Assembly (NCBI GenBank): GCA_021802375.1
Contig: JAKAAL010000361.1
Span: forward strand, 1 to 5,390
Direction of reading: 5' to 3'
Origin: Bacillota bacterium
GTDB taxonomy: Bacteria > Bacillota_E > Sulfobacillia > Sulfobacillales > Sulfobacillaceae
Length of the DNA: 5,390 bases
In this document: positions 5,349-5,390 of the stretch, in pieces
How positions within the stretch are numbered: position 1 is the stretch's first letter
Layout of the letters: each line of letters starts with the position of its first letter
Translations under genes and position numbers: made by a program
The notes under the pieces: generated by a model
Seen by the model: only the letters and a program-made list of their open reading frames with translations
What the model was told of the DNA's origin: nothing
Database searches by the model: none

Positions 5349-5367
5349 GTAAATCTTGTAAATCAAG
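5349..5367. repeat. GTAAATC direct repeat with overlapping palindrome upstream of the XRE gene
   Basis: GTAAATC occurs at 5349-5355 and 5358-5364, nine bases apart. Overlapping the second copy is the palindrome CTTG-TAAAT-CAAG (5355-5367). The site is about 63-81 bases upstream of the XRE start, a common place for an autoregulatory operator of an XRE protein. No convincing promoter hexamers were found around it. Confidence 0.3.
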
Positions 5368-5390
5368 TACTCACTGATCCCTAAAACCCT

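Overview
The window looks like chromosomal DNA from a mid-GC Gram-positive bacterium. The signs are strong AGGAGG-type ribosome binding sites, TTG starts, short GC-stem/T-tail terminators, a tRNA gene with an encoded CCA end, and a CBS-pair protein resembling Bacillus YhcV. A Sulfobacillus-like Firmicute would fit the mix of a BNR-repeat protein, an SPW membrane protein and a lone sugar-importer ATPase. That genus guess is inference from general familiarity and nothing in the window proves it.

Layout, left to right. Positions 1-1656 (+) hold the 3' part of a large beta-propeller protein with at least twelve Asp-box (BNR/Ycf48-like) repeats; its start lies outside the window. Positions 1657-1893 are a spacer with a perfect inverted repeat and a possible promoter. 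Positions 1894-2265 (+) encode a small four-helix SPW-type membrane protein. It converges on a two-CBS-domain protein (2299-2736, -), and one perfect 10-bp hairpin between them (2271-2295) can end both transcripts. Positions 2881-3990 (-) encode a MalK/UgpC/MsmX-type ABC ATPase with its own terminator and a TTG start. No permease or binding protein is seen beside it, which suggests a shared or general-purpose sugar-importer ATPase. Its upstream region carries two inverted repeats.

Divergent from the ATPase is a complete tRNA-Gln(TTG) gene (4252-4327, +) with a clear promoter and a clear terminator. Immediately past that terminator the character changes. Positions 4366-4557 are a noncoding stretch studded with GGCCGC repeats. 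They are followed by a higher-GC gene (4558-5286, -) for an XRE-type helix-turn-helix protein with a long Trp-rich C-terminal part that I do not recognise. The composition break right after a tRNA 3' end is what an integrated accessory segment would look like, but no att duplication or integrase is visible.

The genes look like independent transcription units rather than one pathway. The SPW and CBS proteins are both small accessory proteins of the kind often tied to stress or energy sensing, but the sequence does not show a functional link. I see no clear evidence of a new multi-gene system. The most unusual items are the XRE protein with its uORF-coupled TTG start, the GGCCGC repeat patch beside the tRNA, and the inverted repeats ahead of the SPW and ATPase genes.
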